Assembly (NCBI RefSeq): GCF_023277745.1
Contig: NZ_CP086322.1
Span: 4,526,001 to 4,590,000, forward strand
Length of the DNA: 64,000 nt
Origin: Streptomyces halobius
GTDB lineage: Bacteria > Actinomycetota > Actinomycetes > Streptomycetales > Streptomycetaceae
Reading direction: 5' to 3'
This document shows positions 56,653 to 64,000 of the stretch, in pieces (the stretch's first letter is position 1; each line of letters starts with the position of its first letter). The notes beneath the pieces are model-generated. The model saw nothing but the letters and a program-made list of their open reading frames with translations, had not been told where the DNA came from and made no database searches. Made by a program: the position numbers and the translations under genes.

Positions 56653-57996
56653 CTAGCGGGCCGCGGACCGCTCGCGCCGGGCCGAACGCCCGGCGAGCTG
56701 CATCAGCGCGGCCTCACCGGTGCCGCCGTCCAGGACGAACCGCCCGGTGTAGGGGGCCTCGTCGGCGTCGGTGCGGCGAGCGGTGAACAGCAGCCCGTCG
56801 GGGCCGTGCAGAGTCATAGCGGCGACGAGTCCGGTACGGTCGGTCAGCCGCAGCCCGCCCTCGTGGCGGGCGACGGTGAAGCGCGTGTCACCGTTGAGGT
56901 AGTCGCCCAACAGCCGTTCCAGGTCCGCCTGTTGGCCCGACCGTGCGTCCGGGACGGGGTGCTGGTGGTCGGCGACGTCGATACCGGCTTTCCGCAGCTC
57001 CTCGACGATCCGCGGCCACAGGAGTGTGCCCGTGGTGGCATTGGCCGTCAGCGCGACGGCCACCCGCCGACCGGGGTGGAAGCGCAGGTGGGCGGTGCCG
57101 CCGTCCACCGTGCCGTCATGACCCAGCCACCCGCCGTCCGCACCGCCGTAGCGGGCCAGGCCCAGCGCCCAGCCGTCCGCCATGCCGAAGGCGTCGGCGG
57201 CCGGCACCGGTGTGTGCATCTCGGCACGGACGTCCTCGTCCAGCAGATCGGCTGCCGACGGCGCGTCGCCGAAGTGCAGCCGGGCGAGGGCGACCAGGTC
57301 CTCGGCGCTGCCGCCGAGACCGCTGGCCGGGGCCCAGGTGGGCGGCAGGAAGACATCGACCGGGCGCGCGCCGCCCCGCTCCAGCCGGACGGCGTGCCCG
57401 GTGGCCACGGCGCGCGACGCGGCGGGACCGTGCAGGAAGTACGGGTCGATGCCCAGCGGCCGCAGCAGGAAGCTCTCCACCGCCGACTGCCAGCTCATGT
57501 CCGTGACCGCCTCGATGACGCGGCCGAGGAGGTTGTAGCCGGTGTTGGAGTACGAGAAGACCTCGCCGGGCCGATGCAGCAGCCCGGCGGCCGCCACGGC
57601 GGCCGCGTAGCGCCGCAGCGAGCGCTCGTCGACGTCGTCGAGTTCGTGGTCGGCCAGGAGCCCGCCGGTGTGGCTCAGCAGCTGCCGTACGGTGACCGCG
57701 GCCATGTCCGCGTCCGCGGGGCTGGTGAATTCCGGCAGGAATGCGGCCACCGTGTCGTCGAGTTCCACATCGCCGTCGGACACCAGCTGCATCACCACGG
57801 TCGCGGTGAATGCCTTGCTCACCGAGCCATAGGGAAAGGCGGTGCCGGTGTCCACCGCATCGCCGGCTCCGATCCGCTGAACTCCCGTGGCCAGCGAAAG
57901 GGTTTCCCCTTCGGTGTACACAGCGAGTTGGGCTCCTGGAACACCGGTTTCCGCGGCGAGTTCCCGCAGCCGGTCCCCCACATACTGCACTTCCAT
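56653..57996 (-). CDS. penicillin-binding-protein-type thioesterase (SurE-like peptide cyclase)
   Basis: The 447-residue product has a class C beta-lactamase/PBP fold: nucleophile SVSK in FPYGSVSKAF (SxxK), YSN in FSYSNTGYN (YxN), and GHDGT as the third motif. A C-terminal lipocalin-like domain of ~100 residues follows. This architecture and its position next to an NRPS ending in E match the stand-alone PBP-type thioesterases of surugamide, desotamide and related pathways. Those take the peptide from the last carrier domain and cyclise it head to tail, with a D-residue at the C-terminus. It probably releases the product here. A D-peptidase or resistance role is less likely. ATG 57996 has GGGAAGG very close; 58032 is an alternative. 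Confidence 0.85.
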   Translation of the reverse strand: MEVQYVGDRLRELAAETGVPGAQLAVYTEGETLSLATGVQRIGAGDAVDTGTAFPYGSVSKAFTATVVMQLVSDGDVELDDTVAAFLPEFTSPADADMAAVTVRQLLSHTGGLLADHELDDVDERSLRRYAAAVAAAGLLHRPGEVFSYSNTGYNLLGRVIEAVTDMSWQSAVESFLLRPLGIDPYFLHGPAASRAVATGHAVRLERGGARPVDVFLPPTWAPASGLGGSAEDLVALARLHFGDAPSAADLLDEDVRAEMHTPVPAADAFGMADGWALGLARYGGADGGWLGHDGTVDGGTAHLRFHPGRRVAVALTANATTGTLLWPRIVEELRKAGIDVADHQHPVPDARSGQQADLERLLGDYLNGDTRFTVARHEGGLRLTDRTGLVAAMTLHGPDGLLFTARRTDADEAPYTGRFVLDGGTGEAALMQLAGRSARRERSAAR

Positions 57997-58345
57997 GCCT
58001 TCCCAGGAGAGTGGTGAATCGGGCCCCGTCATGCGGCGGGGCCGCCACGGCGCCTGCCCGCCCTCTGGCCAGGGCGGGACGGCCATCCGCTGAGCTGATG
58101 GTTCGGCCACAAGGCCGGGTGGGCCGGCCTTGGGAGCGGGAAGTTTCGGCCAGTGGGCTCGACGACTTCTGGGTCCGGCTGAAACCTCCACGCGGTACGG
58201 ATATCCACACCGTGGGGGGTGCGGCTATCCGTACCTCGCCATTGTTGATCATTCGCACAAGGACGGGCAAGCGGTTTCGTCTGAGCGAAAAACCGCAGTT
58301 CAGATGGGTATCTGCGAGGGTGGCCGGGACTGGCGCGGCGCTGTG
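57997..58345. promoter_or_regulatory. intergenic region upstream of the thioesterase-NRPS genes
   Basis: This ~350-base gap is the largest inside the same-strand block and probably holds the promoter for the thioesterase and NRPS A. The 58230-58300 part is less GC-rich and contains a weak inverted repeat (GCGGTTT 58272-58278 with AAACCGC 58291-58297). That repeat could be a terminator for the histidine-kinase gene or an operator. No gene is seen. Confidence 0.45.
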
Positions 58346-59779
58346 TCAGGCCCAGGGAAGGACGGCCCGCACGGTGGTGGGACCCCCCGGCGGGCTGGTC
58401 ACGGTGAGCTCTCCGTTGAGCGCGGTGGCCCGGTCCGCCAGCCCGCGCAGGCCGGTTCCCGCCTCCTGGCTGGCGCCGCCCGAGCCGTTGTCGGTGACCG
58501 CGACCCGCAGACAGCCGTCCGCCCGGTCCAGGTCCACCCGCAGCTCGGTCGCCGAGGCGTGCTTGACGGCATTCGTCAGCGATTCGGCGATGATGTAATA
58601 CGCCGCCGATTCCAAACTGGCGGCCGGCCGGACGGACAAGGTGCTGCGCACGACGACCGGCACATGGAATTTCTCGGTCAGTACGGCGACGGCAGCGTCC
58701 AGACCGCGGTCACTGAGAATGGGCGGCTGAACTCCCCGTACCAGATCGCGGAGTTCGTCCAGCGCCTTGCTGACTTCCTGATACGTCTCGTCCAGCAGCC
58801 GGGAAAAGGCCTCCGGGTCCTTTCCCACCCGCCGCTTGGCGTGCGAAAGGCGCATGAGCAGCACGGCCAGCCGAGCCTGCGCCCCGTCGTGCAGATCGCG
58901 TTCCAGCCGCCGGTAGTCGGCGTCGTTGACCCGCAGCGCGGCGGTGCGCCGCAGCTCCGCCAGCTCCTTCTTGCGGCGCTCGTCGGCCGCGTCCACCCGG
59001 CTGAGCACCCGGCGCACCAGCCGGGCGCGTACCTTGCCCAGCCAGAACAGCAGCGTCACCAGCAGCCCGAAGCCCGCCATCGACCCCACACCCACCGCCA
59101 GGCGCGTCCAGAAGCCCTCGACCAGGACGGTCAGCCCCGGGCCGAAGGCCAGCTGCTCGGGCGGGCCGATGGGCAGACTGACGGCGAACGCGGCGATCGG
59201 CACCACCAGCGCGAGGATCGGCACCAGCCAGACCGTGCCGAGCAGCAGCAGGCCCAGGTAGCCGAAAAAATCGGCCCAGCCGGCGTCCTCCCCGGCCGGT
59301 CCGTTCCCCTTGCCGTCGGCCTCGTTGTCGGTGCCCTTGGCACGCGGCCGGCGCGGTGGCGAGCCCGGATCCACCACCGAGGCGGCCAGCAGGCGTTCGA
59401 GATCGGCGACCGCGCGCAGCAGCGGCAGGCTCGGTACGAACCACGCGCGGAGATCGCCGGCCTTCTTCCACACCGCGCGCGCCGTGAACCGCTCGGCGCG
59501 CCGCGGCGGCCGCTCGGCGTCCAGCGCCCGCCGCACCGCCGCGGTGGCGGAGCGCACCCCCAGCGTCGCCAGCTGCGGCACGGCGGAGAGCAGGAGCGTG
59601 ACCGCGCGCAGGGCCACGGAGCCGACGACGAGCGGGACGAGCAGCAGACCGACCAGACTGCCGACGGACAGATAGATGAGCCCGGCGGCGACCCGGAAGG
59701 CGGTCGGCGGACGACCGGCATCGCGCCGCACCGGACCGGCTGCTCGTTCTGCACAGAATTCCACGACGCTCTCGCTCAC
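58346..59779 (-). CDS. membrane histidine kinase (NarL-type, HisKA_3)
   Basis: The 477-residue product has several membrane helices in its first ~270 residues. The HisKA_3 dimerisation box is RRLERDLHDGAQARL, with the phospho-accepting His. A HATPase domain follows: ESLTNAVKHA, TDNGSGG, GTGLRGLADR. There is no large extracellular sensor domain, as in kinases that sense membrane-active compounds. It lies just downstream of its response regulator and of an ABC transporter, the layout of peptide-antibiotic detection and resistance modules. Confidence 0.9.
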   Translation of the reverse strand: MSESVVEFCAERAAGPVRRDAGRPPTAFRVAAGLIYLSVGSLVGLLLVPLVVGSVALRAVTLLLSAVPQLATLGVRSATAAVRRALDAERPPRRAERFTARAVWKKAGDLRAWFVPSLPLLRAVADLERLLAASVVDPGSPPRRPRAKGTDNEADGKGNGPAGEDAGWADFFGYLGLLLLGTVWLVPILALVVPIAAFAVSLPIGPPEQLAFGPGLTVLVEGFWTRLAVGVGSMAGFGLLVTLLFWLGKVRARLVRRVLSRVDAADERRKKELAELRRTAALRVNDADYRRLERDLHDGAQARLAVLLMRLSHAKRRVGKDPEAFSRLLDETYQEVSKALDELRDLVRGVQPPILSDRGLDAAVAVLTEKFHVPVVVRSTLSVRPAASLESAAYYIIAESLTNAVKHASATELRVDLDRADGCLRVAVTDNGSGGASQEAGTGLRGLADRATALNGELTVTSPPGGPTTVRAVLPWA

Positions 59780-59816
59780 AACTGCATTTCGGTCGCACTC
59801 ACCCGGGCAAATCCGC

Positions 59817-60464
59817 TCAACGCCCCCGTAGGTAATCCAGAACCGCCAGCACGCGCCGGTGGTCCGCCCCGGAACTGGGGATCTTCAACTTCCCCAGAAT
59901 CGAGGTCACATGCTTTTCCACGGCCCGTTGCGAAATGTCGAGCCGGGTGGCGATACCGGAGTTGGTCAGGCCCGTGGCGATGAGTTCGAGAACCTGTCGC
60001 TCGCGCGCGGTGAGCAGATCCGAGGCCCGCTGTTCGCGGGGGTGTCCGACGAACTGCGTGAAGATGTCGGAGTCCAGTACCGTCCCGCCCCGGGACACTC
60101 GCTGCAGAGCGGAGAGGAACTCGTCGAAGTCCGCCACCCGCTGCTTGAGCAGGTAGCCGACCCCGCCGCGGGCGTTCCGCACCAGCTCCTCCGCGTACGT
60201 CTGCTCCACGTACTGCGACAGCACCAGAACCGCGGTGTCGGGACTGATCTCCTGAATTGCGCAGGCCGCACGTATTCCTTCGTCGGTATGGCTCGGCGGC
60301 ATCCGCACATCCGTGATCACGACGTGCGGAGAGAACTCTTCGACAACCTCGCAAATGGTCTCCGCGTCACTGAGCGACGCCACCACATCGATGCCTTCAT
60401 CGGCCAGCAGCCGCACCATCCCCATCCGCAAGAGCGCAGAATCCTCAGCAATGGCGACGCGCAC
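59817..60464 (-). CDS. LuxR/NarL-type response regulator
   Basis: The 215-residue product has a receiver domain (VRVAIAEDSALLRMG; phospho-Asp in VVITDVRMP; LVLSQYVEQ) and a LuxR HTH (LTARERQVLELIATGLTNSG, ISQRAVEKHVTSILGKL). GTG 60464 is preferred because the receiver fold begins there; an upstream TTG at 60500 is possible. It pairs with the kinase whose gene starts 37 bases downstream. Likely targets are the ABC transporter and perhaps the thioesterase-NRPS genes. Confidence 0.9.
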   Translation of the reverse strand: MRVAIAEDSALLRMGMVRLLADEGIDVVASLSDAETICEVVEEFSPHVVITDVRMPPSHTDEGIRAACAIQEISPDTAVLVLSQYVEQTYAEELVRNARGGVGYLLKQRVADFDEFLSALQRVSRGGTVLDSDIFTQFVGHPREQRASDLLTARERQVLELIATGLTNSGIATRLDISQRAVEKHVTSILGKLKIPSSGADHRRVLAVLDYLRGR

Positions 60465-60569
60465 GGTGACCCCTGCCTGTTCGTGAAGTGCCTGCCTCAA
60501 AGCACAGTGGTGTTCTCAGAGTTGCTCAGCATAGGCGGCAGTACGGCATACGTCCGACCGCTCGCGCAG

Positions 60570-62567
60570 CTACTCCCGAGCGGTGACAGCCGCGACGGTG
60601 CTGCGCCGCAGCAGGCGCTGCACAGCCGTCAGGCTTACGCATACGGCCACGAGCAGGCACGCGCAGACGAGACCGAGCAGGGCCCCCCACGGCACGCTGA
60701 GCGGAATCGCTCCATAGGATACGCGCAGCCCGGCGCGGTAGGCCGCCAGACCCAGGGCGATCACCCCGGCCGCGAGCCCCGCCCCGACGGTGGTGGTGCC
60801 CAGCGCCTCCCACAGCGCCATGCGCCGCACCTGCCAGGCGCCGGCCCCGAGCATGCGCATCCCCGCGATCTCCCGCCCCCGCCGGCTGTACGACATCACC
60901 AGGGTGTTGGCGACGGCGATTAGGGCGTACGCCGCGGCGGGGCCGGTCAGCACCACCAGCACCAGGTCGTTGAGCCGGTCCTGTTCGGTGGCCCGGCCCT
61001 CGTACCACTCGGCGGTGGGCGTCACGGCGACCGACTGCCCGCCCTGTTCACGAAGGGCGGCGGCCAGCCGCCCGGCCGCCGCCCCGGCACCGCCGGACGG
61101 GTCCGCCAGCAGCACCGTGGCCCGCTCCGGGGCCGCCGCGCGGGCGCGCTCCGCCTCCGGCAGCAGCAGATGCGGCACCGCCGCGCCGCCGTCCAGCACC
61201 GCCAGCACCCGCGCGCTCACCGGCTGCCCGCCGAAGAACCCGTACGTGATCCGGCTGCCCACGCGGTACCCGTACCAGTCGGCGAACTCCCGGGAAACCG
61301 CGACCGTTCGGGGCGCCAGCTCCTGGACGGCGCCCTGCACGGCGGTGAGGCGGTGGGTACGGGCCAGCGCCGGCAGGTCGGCCGCCGCGGCCTGCTCCCG
61401 CCACGCCGTGTCCCGTCCGGCCACGGCGAGTTCGACCGGCGCGGGCGCCGAGACGGCCCGCACCCGGGGGTCACCGCGCAGCGCGGCCAGCGCCCGCTCG
61501 CTCAGCTTCCCGCTCCCGTCGGCGGGTTCGACCACGACCTGCCCCAGGGTGCGGGCCCGCTCGTCGGCGGCCGCGGCGGCGCCCGTGGTCGCCATCACCG
61601 ATGTGAAGGTGCCCACGATGGCCACGATCGCCAGAACGGGCCCCACCAGCGCGGCGGTTCGCCGCTTGGCCGTCCCCGCCGCCTCCCCGGCCAGCCGCCC
61701 GGACACCGACCCCGACCACGTGAGCGGCGCTGTCAACAACCGCACCAGCCCCGGCAGATACAGCGGCCCCCACGCGGTGGCGGCCAGCGTCAGCGCCAGC
61801 GGCCCGAACAGCGCCAGCGGCGTGGCCGCCTCCGCCCCCGCGTTCGGTGCCAGCGCCACCATGGTGCCGCCCGCGGTCAGCAGGACCAGCCCGGAAATCC
61901 ACCGCCCGGCGGTCATCGCCTTCGCGTCCAGATCGGCCTCGCGCAGCGATGCGGTGGGCCTCACCCGGGCGGCCCGCCGGGCAGCGGCCAGCGCCCCCAG
62001 TACGGCGATCACCAGCCCGCTGCCCGCGGCGAACAGCAGCGGCCCGCCCAACGGCCCGGCCCGCAGCTCCACGGGCGTCAGCCCGGTACCGTTCAGGGCC
62101 CGTACCGCCCACGGCGCGACCACGGCCCCCATCGCGCAGCCCACGGCCGCGGCCGGCACCGCCACCGCCAGCGCCTCGCCCAGCACCATCCGCCGCACCT
62201 GCGGCCCGCCCGCGCCGACCAGCCGGAGCAGCCCCATGTCCCGCCCGCGCAGCGCCACACTGAACGCGAACGTCCCGGCGATCACGAACACCGTCACGAA
62301 CGCCGAGACCACCCCGGCCATCGCCAGCACACTCTGCACCCCGCCGAGGTCCACCGCGCCGCCGGAGAGGGTATGGCGCGCACCCGCACCGTCCTGGAGC
62401 GTGACGGCGGGCCCGGCGGAGGGCCGGTGCGCGCCCCAGGTGGCGGCCAGCGCGACGGCCGTCGTCCCGATCAGCGCCACCCCCAGGGCGAGGGCGACGA
62501 AGGCACCCGCGAACAGCGCCCAGTAGTGGCGTGCGGAACGCACGGACAGCTGCCACATCCCGCTCAC
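60570..62567 (-). CDS. FtsX-type ABC transporter permease
   Basis: The 665-residue product has an N-terminal helix, three further helices around an FtsX core (LRGRDMGLLRLVGAGGPQVR) and a large extracellular segment. A second FtsX core lies at the C-terminus (SRRGREIAGMRMLGAGAWQV). This duplicated layout is that of MacB/BceB-like exporters and lipoprotein translocators. The start, GTG 62567, lies five bases after the ATPase stop. It works with that ATPase, probably in peptide efflux or resistance. Confidence 0.88.
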   Translation of the reverse strand: MSGMWQLSVRSARHYWALFAGAFVALALGVALIGTTAVALAATWGAHRPSAGPAVTLQDGAGARHTLSGGAVDLGGVQSVLAMAGVVSAFVTVFVIAGTFAFSVALRGRDMGLLRLVGAGGPQVRRMVLGEALAVAVPAAAVGCAMGAVVAPWAVRALNGTGLTPVELRAGPLGGPLLFAAGSGLVIAVLGALAAARRAARVRPTASLREADLDAKAMTAGRWISGLVLLTAGGTMVALAPNAGAEAATPLALFGPLALTLAATAWGPLYLPGLVRLLTAPLTWSGSVSGRLAGEAAGTAKRRTAALVGPVLAIVAIVGTFTSVMATTGAAAAADERARTLGQVVVEPADGSGKLSERALAALRGDPRVRAVSAPAPVELAVAGRDTAWREQAAAADLPALARTHRLTAVQGAVQELAPRTVAVSREFADWYGYRVGSRITYGFFGGQPVSARVLAVLDGGAAVPHLLLPEAERARAAAPERATVLLADPSGGAGAAAGRLAAALREQGGQSVAVTPTAEWYEGRATEQDRLNDLVLVVLTGPAAAYALIAVANTLVMSYSRRGREIAGMRMLGAGAWQVRRMALWEALGTTTVGAGLAAGVIALGLAAYRAGLRVSYGAIPLSVPWGALLGLVCACLLVAVCVSLTAVQRLLRRSTVAAVTARE

Positions 62568-62572
62568 CGGTC

Positions 62573-63310
62573 CTAGCCGCTAACGTACGCGGCGACCTGC
62601 TCCGCGGTGGGGTGGTCGAGCTTGCCGACGATCTGCCCGTCCACGAGGAAGACCACCCGGTCCGCCCAGGCCGCGGCGTGCGGGTCGTGCGTGACCATCA
62701 CCACCGTGCGGCCCGCCCGGTCCACGGCCTCCCGCAGCAACCCCATGACCTGGCGGCCGGTCGCCGTGTCCAGCGCGCCCGTCGGCTCGTCCGCGTAGAC
62801 GATCTCCGGCTCGGCCACCAGCGTGCGGGCGATCGCCACCCGCTGCTGCTGCCCGCCGGAAAGCTCGGCGGGCCGCCGTTTCTCCCTGCCCTCCAGCCCC
62901 ACCTGGCGCAGCGCCTCCATGACGACGGCCCGTTTGGGGGCGCGGCGGCCCAGTCGCAGCGGCAGTGCGACGTTCTCGTACGCGGTGAGCATCGGCAGCA
63001 GGTTGAACTGCTGGAACACAAACCCGATCCGGTCCCGCCGGATGTGTGTCAGCTCCCGCTCGTCGCACTGGCTCAGGTCGGTCCCCCCCAGCAGCACCTG
63101 CCCGCTGGTGGGCCGGTCGAGCCCGGCGGCGCAGTGCAGCAGCGTGGTCTTGCCCGACCCCGAGGGGCCCATGACGGCGGTCATGGCCCCCTGTGGAAAG
63201 CCGAGCGAGACATCACGCAGCACCGGCGCCGGACCTGACGAGCTCTCATAGCTCTTGGACACGCCCGCCAGCTGGGTCGCGGGCAGGCGAATGTCGGTCG
63301 GGATGGTCAC
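62573..63310 (-). CDS. ABC transporter ATPase (LolD/MacB type)
   Basis: The 245-residue product has Walker A GPSGSGKTT, a Q-loop in FVFQQFNLLPMLTAYEN, signature LSGGQQQR, Walker B IVYADEP and a switch His in VMVTHD. GTG 63310 follows AAGGA. It energises the adjoining FtsX-type permease. Confidence 0.92.
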   Translation of the reverse strand: MTIPTDIRLPATQLAGVSKSYESSSGPAPVLRDVSLGFPQGAMTAVMGPSGSGKTTLLHCAAGLDRPTSGQVLLGGTDLSQCDERELTHIRRDRIGFVFQQFNLLPMLTAYENVALPLRLGRRAPKRAVVMEALRQVGLEGREKRRPAELSGGQQQRVAIARTLVAEPEIVYADEPTGALDTATGRQVMGLLREAVDRAGRTVVMVTHDPHAAAWADRVVFLVDGQIVGKLDHPTAEQVAAYVSG

Positions 63311-63401
63311 GGGAATCAGATCCTTGTCGAAGCGGGGGACGCCAGGGCGCGGAGGGCGTACGGCCCCGGGCGCAGCGGGGGAACCTGCGCCCGGGGCCTG
63401 C

Positions 63402-64000
63402 TCAGTGGCGCGCGGACACCGCATCGGTCCGCTGCGCGGGGTGTTCGCCCTCGTCTCCGGGGGTGAGCAGCCGCATCAGGTGGCGCGCCGAGCCGTCCCA
63501 GGACCACTCCCGCGCCACCCAGCGGCGGCCCTCCGCCCCCATCTCCGCGGCCCGCGCCGGGTCGCCCAGGATGCCGGTCAGCGCCCGGGCCACCGCCGAC
63601 GACTCGTTCCCGTCCACGACCTGCCCCGTACGCCCGTCCAGCACCGTGTCCGGCGCACCGCCCGAGTCGCCGGCCACGACCGGCAGCCCGCTCGCCGCGG
63701 CCTCCAGGAACACGATCCCCAGCCCCTCGGCCTCCAGCCCCTTCTTCCGGGTACGGCAGGGCATCGCGAAGACGTCCGCCACCGCGTAGAAGGCGGGGGT
63801 GTCGGCGTGCGGCACCCCGCCCGCGAAGCGCACCGCCCCCTCGACCCCGTGCTCCCGGGCCAGCTCCCGCAGCCGCTTCTCGTAAGGCCCCTGACCGACG
63901 ATCAGCAACACCGCCTCGGGTATGCGGCTCCGGATCAGCGGCAGCGCCCTGATGAGCGCGTCCTGCCCCTTGCGCGCCACCAGCCGCGAGACACACACGA
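63402..64000 (-). CDS. GT4-family glycosyltransferase, C-terminal half (cut by window edge)
   Basis: About 200 residues of a GT-B enzyme are visible: CVSRLVARKGQDALIRALPL, LLIVGQGPYEKRLRELA, and the donor-binding EAEGLGIVFLEAAASGLPVV with the two Glu of the E-x7-E motif. This half binds the nucleotide sugar. It resembles mannosyltransferases of the PimB type, but the acceptor half is outside the window. It could belong to envelope metabolism or glycosylate a product. The gap to the ABC ATPase is 91 bases. Confidence 0.88.
   Translation of the reverse strand, partial: VCVSRLVARKGQDALIRALPLIRSRIPEAVLLIVGQGPYEKRLRELAREHGVEGAVRFAGGVPHADTPAFYAVADVFAMPCRTRKKGLEAEGLGIVFLEAAASGLPVVAGDSGGAPDTVLDGRTGQVVDGNESSAVARALTGILGDPARAAEMGAEGRRWVAREWSWDGSARHLMRLLTPGDEGEHPAQRTDAVSARH

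Noticed and set aside
56653..57996. A beta-lactamase resistance gene
   Set aside because: The motifs fit the wider PBP/class C family, but the lipocalin-like C-terminal domain, lack of a signal peptide and NRPS context fit a cytoplasmic PBP-type thioesterase better.

Overview
The window is high-GC actinomycete DNA, most likely Streptomyces. The evidence is GC-rich wobble positions, GTG/TTG starts, stop/start overlaps within operons, decayed whiE-type spore-pigment genes, and MbtH/NRPS and XRE/MFS arrangements typical of that genus. Everything below is read directly from the sequence; no database search was run.

Left part (1-16 kb): mixed accessory chromosome. There are intact single genes (a RidA-like protein, a membrane acyltransferase, a secreted glycerophosphodiesterase, a tandem ABM-domain protein, a GT-B-like protein, a STAND NTPase, an MFS exporter with a divergent XRE regulator). 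Between them lies clear decay: a fragmented MFS gene, an Lrp/AsnC regulator broken by a 19-bp tandem duplication, and remnants of a type II PKS chain-length factor, ACP and cyclase. A heptanucleotide tandem repeat and a 107-bp palindromic element are also present.

Middle (16-26 kb): a compact, mostly overlapping minus-strand operon. It encodes an alpha/beta hydrolase, a stand-alone adenylating enzyme, a free carrier protein, two acyl-CoA-dehydrogenase-fold flavoproteins, a flavin reductase, aspartate decarboxylase PanD, an SDR, a PhyH-type Fe/2OG dioxygenase and a zinc-type dehydrogenase. A divergent LysR gene probably controls it. The set resembles a pathway that loads an amino acid on a carrier protein and oxidises it there; the product is not recognised.

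At 27.5-27.6 kb the 3' half of a tRNA-Thr(CGU) gene with its terminator survives without its 5' half. This looks like an integration footprint, and DNA to its right may be an inserted island.

Right part (28-64 kb): one same-strand block centred on two NRPSs. NRPS A (46263-56480) has the order C*-A-T-C-A-T-E-C-A-T. NRPS B (33503-45874) has C-A-T-E-C-A-T-C-A-T-E. Specificity codes read by eye give Phe, an unassigned residue, Val, a basic residue, Thr and Thr, with epimerases in modules 2, 4 and 6. Neither NRPS carries a thioesterase. A stand-alone penicillin-binding-protein-type thioesterase (56653-57996), of the kind that cyclises peptides ending in a D-residue, lies immediately upstream. The prediction is a head-to-tail cyclic hexapeptide with alternating L and D residues. 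An MbtH protein, a VioC/AsnO-type hydroxylase, a P450, an MFS exporter, a type II thioesterase and a frameshifted ArsR-type regulator follow. An ABC exporter, a two-component system and a glycosyltransferase edge gene precede it.
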